Shown: positions 61,299 through 64,000 of the stretch, in pieces
How positions within the stretch are numbered: the stretch's first letter is position 1
How the letters are laid out: the number at the start of each line of letters is the position of its first letter
Assembly (NCBI RefSeq): GCF_016616885.1
Contig: NZ_CP067102.1
Span: 5,360,501-5,424,500 of the forward strand
From: Bradyrhizobium diazoefficiens
GTDB taxonomy: Bacteria > Pseudomonadota > Alphaproteobacteria > Rhizobiales > Xanthobacteraceae
Direction: 5' to 3'
Length of the DNA stretch: 64,000 nucleotides
The notes under the pieces: model-generated
The model's input: only the letters and a program-made list of their open reading frames with translations
What the model was told of the DNA's origin: nothing
The model's database searches: none
Translations under genes and position numbers: made by a program

Positions 61299-64000
61299 AT
61301 GACTCTTTCCGTACCAGTAATCAAGTCAATCACCACCAAAGCAGGGACTGTTGTTAGCGGATCCACCGAAGTCAACGAGCTGATGTTGCATGGGACGGGT
61401 GAGGCCAACAGCACGCTGAACGTGTTCGACGGCACGACTTTCCTCGGCACGACCACAGCGGACAGCTCCGGCGCATGGGCCTTTGCGCCCAGCGCCTTGT
61501 CGAACGTCGCCCGGAGCTTCACCGCAACCGCTACGGACGCAACTGGCACAAGTGCGTCATCGGCAGCAATGGCCGTGAACGTCGTGCCGAACATTACCAG
61601 CTTCTCGGGTGCGGCTGATGCGACGACAACCGTCAATGGAGTGGCCGGTGACAACTTGAACGCGAACAAGCCTTGGAGCCTGACGGAGCCTGATAGCCAT
61701 ACGCTCCGGTTCGAGGTTCGCCCGGGGGATCATTATCACGATGAGACAAGTGACGGCGGCCTGGCCGAACGTTCTGAGATAGAGATGTGGAGGAAACTCT
61801 ATCAACCAGATACACAAATAAATGTATCCTACGGTTTTACGCTAGAGCCGGGAGCGGCAAATAATGCACCATGGACGGTGGTCGGCCAGATGCACAATCT
61901 CTCTTCCGGTCCACCCCCATTTTCTGTGGCCATGTACGGCGAGAATATGACCATCATCGCACGCGGTCCCGACGGTGCGGAGAAGGACATCTATAGGGAC
62001 CCGAACCCCATTGCGCGGGGCCACGAGTATCAGATGGACACCCAGGTCATGTTTGGCAGTGACGGAAACGGCACTCTCAAAGTCTGGCGGGATGGGGTGC
62101 AGATCGTCAATTACTCTGGACCGCTCGGAGGTGGGAGCGGCGATGGTTACTATTGGAAGGAGGGCGTCTATCGCGCGTCAGGCGGCACGAACACAATGGC
62201 GGCGGACTATAGCAACCTGCAAATAACAACCGGGCCGGCACCCGTGCCATCCGCACCCCCGAAAGAGACGCTAGGTGGCACACCACCGGCAACCACACCA
62301 CCGGCAACCACACCACCGGCAACCACACCACCGGCAACCACACCAACCGCGCCAACCGTCGCGCCGACAGTGACGCAGGCCTCCGCTTCGCCGGGGACGG
62401 GAATCGAGCATGCCGGCGATACCATCACATTCACGCTCGGCTTCAGCGAAGCCGTGACCGTCAGCGGCAAGCCGACGTTGTCACTCAATGACGGCGGAAC
62501 GGCCACCTATGTTGGTGGCTCAGGCACGAACTTGCTCACCTTCAAGACGACGGTCGCGTCGACCGACACCAACACCTCGGCGCTCGCCATCGCCCAAGTC
62601 AATCTCCCGAGCGGCGCGAGCATCAAGGATGCTGGCGGTCTTGCGGCGAATCTCTCGGGCGCGGTAAAGACGTTCTCCGGTCTGGAGATCGATCCGATCC
62701 TGCCGGCGGTGACGCAGGCCACAGCCTCTCCTGGAACGGGCACCGCACTCGTAGGAGACACAGTCACGCTCACCCTCGCCTTCAACGAGGCCGTGACGGT
62801 GACGGGTAAGCCAACGCTGGCGCTCAACGATGGCAATGTCGCCACCTATGTCGGCGGCTCCGGGACCGGTGCGCTCACCTTCAAAACGACTGTCGCGTCG
62901 ACCGACACCACGACCTCGGCGCTCGCCATCACCGGGGTCAATCTTCCGAGCGGTGCGAGCATCAAGGATTCCTCCGGTGTTGCGGCGGACCTCGCGGCGG
63001 CGGTGACGACGTTCTCTGGCCTCCAGATCGATCCGCCGCCATCGACAGCGCCAACCACCCCGCCAAACGTCGCGCCGACAGTGACCCAGGCGTCCGCTTC
63101 ACCAGGCACGGGAGTCGAGCATGTCGGCGATGCCATTACAATGACGCTCGGCTTCAGCGAGGCCGTGACCGTCAGCGGCACGCCGACGTTGTCGCTCAAC
63201 GACGGCGGAAAGGCTACCTATGTCAGTGGATCTGGCACGAACTCGCTCACCTTCAAAACGACCGTCGCATCGACCGATACGAACACCTCGGCGCTCGCCA
63301 TCACCGGGGTCAACCTTTCGAGCGGCGCGAGCATCAAGGATGCCGGCGGTCTTGCGGCGAATCTCTCGGGCGTGGTGAAGACGTTCACGGGTCTCCAGAT
63401 CAATCCGACGTCATCGACGGCCCCGACCAGCCCGACCAGCCCGACGTCGTCCGTGGCCAAGCCGGACCTCACCATCAAGGATAACTCGCTATCGGTGGCC
63501 GGGAGAGGTGGTCACGTCGACCTGGGGACCACGGTGACAACGACCGACGCCAACGACGTCGTGACCGTGAACATCACGGGTTTGCCGAAGTACGAGACGA
63601 TCACCGACAACCTCGACGGTAAGACGTTCAGCGGAAAAAATATTACCCTGACGGCCGCTCAGGTCGATAGCGGACTGACACTGACGTCGAACTACATGGG
63701 CGGGGCCCATCCGGTTGCGACGCTCACGCTGATGGCAAGCGCGAAGGATCCGACCACCGGTGCGGACTCGACGGCCTCACCGCAGACCATCACCGTCACG
63801 GATCCTCGACCTGCGACCGATCCGACTCAGCATCATGGGGGACACCATGACTGTGCGGGCCATGGCTCTGCGCTGCTCAGCCAGATCAGGGATCAGATCA
63901 CCGGCGGTGGCGTTGCGACCTCAGGGCAGCAGTCGATCGGAGTGACGGATTCGTCATCTGCGGCCGGCACGAGCACAGCGACGCAGGCAAACCAGAGCTT
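61299..64000 (+). CDS. Large extracellular repeat protein with Ig-like and polysaccharide-lyase-like domains (runs off the right edge)
   Basis: Open from ATG 61299 (AAGGA eight bases upstream) to the end, over 900 codons. There is no signal peptide, which suits type I secretion. Residues 1-95 are a bacterial Ig-like domain (TLNVFDGTTFLGTTTADSSGAWAFAP). Residues about 100-310 are the heparin-lyase-I-like domain, with SHTLRFEVRPGDHYHDE, YGFTLEPGA, WTVVGQMHNLSSGPPPFSVAMYG and YYWKEGVYRA. A Thr/Pro linker of TPPAT units follows. Then come three repeats of about 115 aa starting VTQASASPGTG and containing FSEAVTVSGKPTLSLNDGG. A VCBS-like or cadherin-like region (NDVVTVNITGLP) then begins. It could be an adhesin or matrix-processing enzyme. 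Confidence 0.82.
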   Translation, partial: MTLSVPVIKSITTKAGTVVSGSTEVNELMLHGTGEANSTLNVFDGTTFLGTTTADSSGAWAFAPSALSNVARSFTATATDATGTSASSAAMAVNVVPNITSFSGAADATTTVNGVAGDNLNANKPWSLTEPDSHTLRFEVRPGDHYHDETSDGGLAERSEIEMWRKLYQPDTQINVSYGFTLEPGAANNAPWTVVGQMHNLSSGPPPFSVAMYGENMTIIARGPDGAEKDIYRDPNPIARGHEYQMDTQVMFGSDGNGTLKVWRDGVQIVNYSGPLGGGSGDGYYWKEGVYRASGGTNTMAADYSNLQITTGPAPVPSAPPKETLGGTPPATTPPATTPPATTPPATTPTAPTVAPTVTQASASPGTGIEHAGDTITFTLGFSEAVTVSGKPTLSLNDGGTATYVGGSGTNLLTFKTTVASTDTNTSALAIAQVNLPSGASIKDAGGLAANLSGAVKTFSGLEIDPILPAVTQATASPGTGTALVGDTVTLTLAFNEAVTVTGKPTLALNDGNVATYVGGSGTGALTFKTTVASTDTTTSALAITGVNLPSGASIKDSSGVAADLAAAVTTFSGLQIDPPPSTAPTTPPNVAPTVTQASASPGTGVEHVGDAITMTLGFSEAVTVSGTPTLSLNDGGKATYVSGSGTNSLTFKTTVASTDTNTSALAITGVNLSSGASIKDAGGLAANLSGVVKTFTGLQINPTSSTAPTSPTSPTSSVAKPDLTIKDNSLSVAGRGGHVDLGTTVTTTDANDVVTVNITGLPKYETITDNLDGKTFSGKNITLTAAQVDSGLTLTSNYMGGAHPVATLTLMASAKDPTTGADSTASPQTITVTDPRPATDPTQHHGGHHDCAGHGSALLSQIRDQITGGGVATSGQQSIGVTDSSSAAGTSTATQANQS
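62280..62339 (+). repeat. 15-base tandem repeat coding a Thr-Pro linker
   Basis: Four exact copies of ACACCACCGGCAACC, encoding T-P-P-A-T, between the lyase-like domain and the Ig-like repeats. Copy number probably varies between strains. Confidence 0.9.
62362..63410 (+). repeat. Three Ig-like coding repeats of about 345 bases
   Basis: Repeats start near 62362, 62707 and 63073 within the large protein gene. Each encodes VTQA-A-SPGTG, F-EAVTV-G-PTL-LNDG, TFKTTVASTDT-TSALAI and NL-SGASIKD. The first and third are the most alike, which suggests duplication or gene conversion. Confidence 0.85.

Noticed and set aside
62280..62339. Regular 15-base repeats, considered as a CRISPR array
   Set aside because: There are no spacers; the repeats are contiguous and encode a Thr-Pro linker in frame.

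Overview
The window looks like chromosome of a GC-rich alphaproteobacterium of the Rhizobiales, most likely Bradyrhizobium or a close relative. The reasons are the rhizobial-type L-rhamnose locus (DeoR regulator, ABC importer, isomerase, and an aldolase fused to a dehydrogenase), the small proteins resembling DUF6894 and DUF2934, the rhizobial IS66, IS5 and IS3 relatives, and a Wzx/Wzy-type exopolysaccharide locus. I saw no tRNA, rRNA or CRISPR array. The assignment rests on gene content and not on a database match.

Layout. (A) 1-8023: amino-sugar island with two ABC permeases and a binding protein, MurNAc-6-P etherase, a BadF-type sugar kinase, a GntR regulator, an SIS-type GlcN-6-P deaminase and NagA. 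Together they would import and degrade MurNAc/GlcNAc to fructose-6-P. The ABC ATPase is not in the window. (B) 8096-18651: L-rhamnose uptake and catabolism (rhaI, rhaD, rhaR, rhaT, rhaP, rhaQ, rhaS, rhaK). (C) 18652-24640: a possible small RNA ending in a strong terminator, glmS, two atypical LuxR-type regulators and two small proteins. (D) 24937-29226: galE, a frameshifted phosphopantetheinyl transferase and a flavin oxidoreductase. (E) 29567-45842: an accessory, rearranged region. It holds a luciferase-like monooxygenase, acyltransferase-like proteins, a methyltransferase, a stand-alone amino-acid adenylation enzyme with its own carrier protein, a FemAB/BcsL-type transferase, a three-part protein (acetoacetyl-CoA-synthetase-like, carrier protein, GNAT), a NodB-type deacetylase and an OafA-type acyltransferase. 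Decayed copies of some of these genes lie between the intact ones. (F) 46163-49278: an intact IS66 element with a perfect 8-bp target duplication, inserted in a fragment of the deacetylase gene. (G) 49579-58973: a secreted lyase-like protein, an FkbM methyltransferase, Wzx, Wzy, a GT4 glycosyltransferase and a Wzz/Wzc co-polymerase. (H) 59637-60993: IS5 and IS3 remnants. (I) 61299 to the end: a very large repeat protein carrying a second copy of the lyase-like domain.

How it fits together (inference). GalE and the Wzx/Wzy/GT4/Wzc genes would build and export a heteropolysaccharide. Region E looks like a decoration toolkit for that polymer or its sugar precursors: two independent activate-load-transfer units (amino acid on a free carrier protein; acyl group on a fused carrier domain), plus O-acylation and deacetylation. 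The two lyase-domain proteins could trim the polymer outside the cell. The region E carrier-protein units are the best candidate for an undescribed system.
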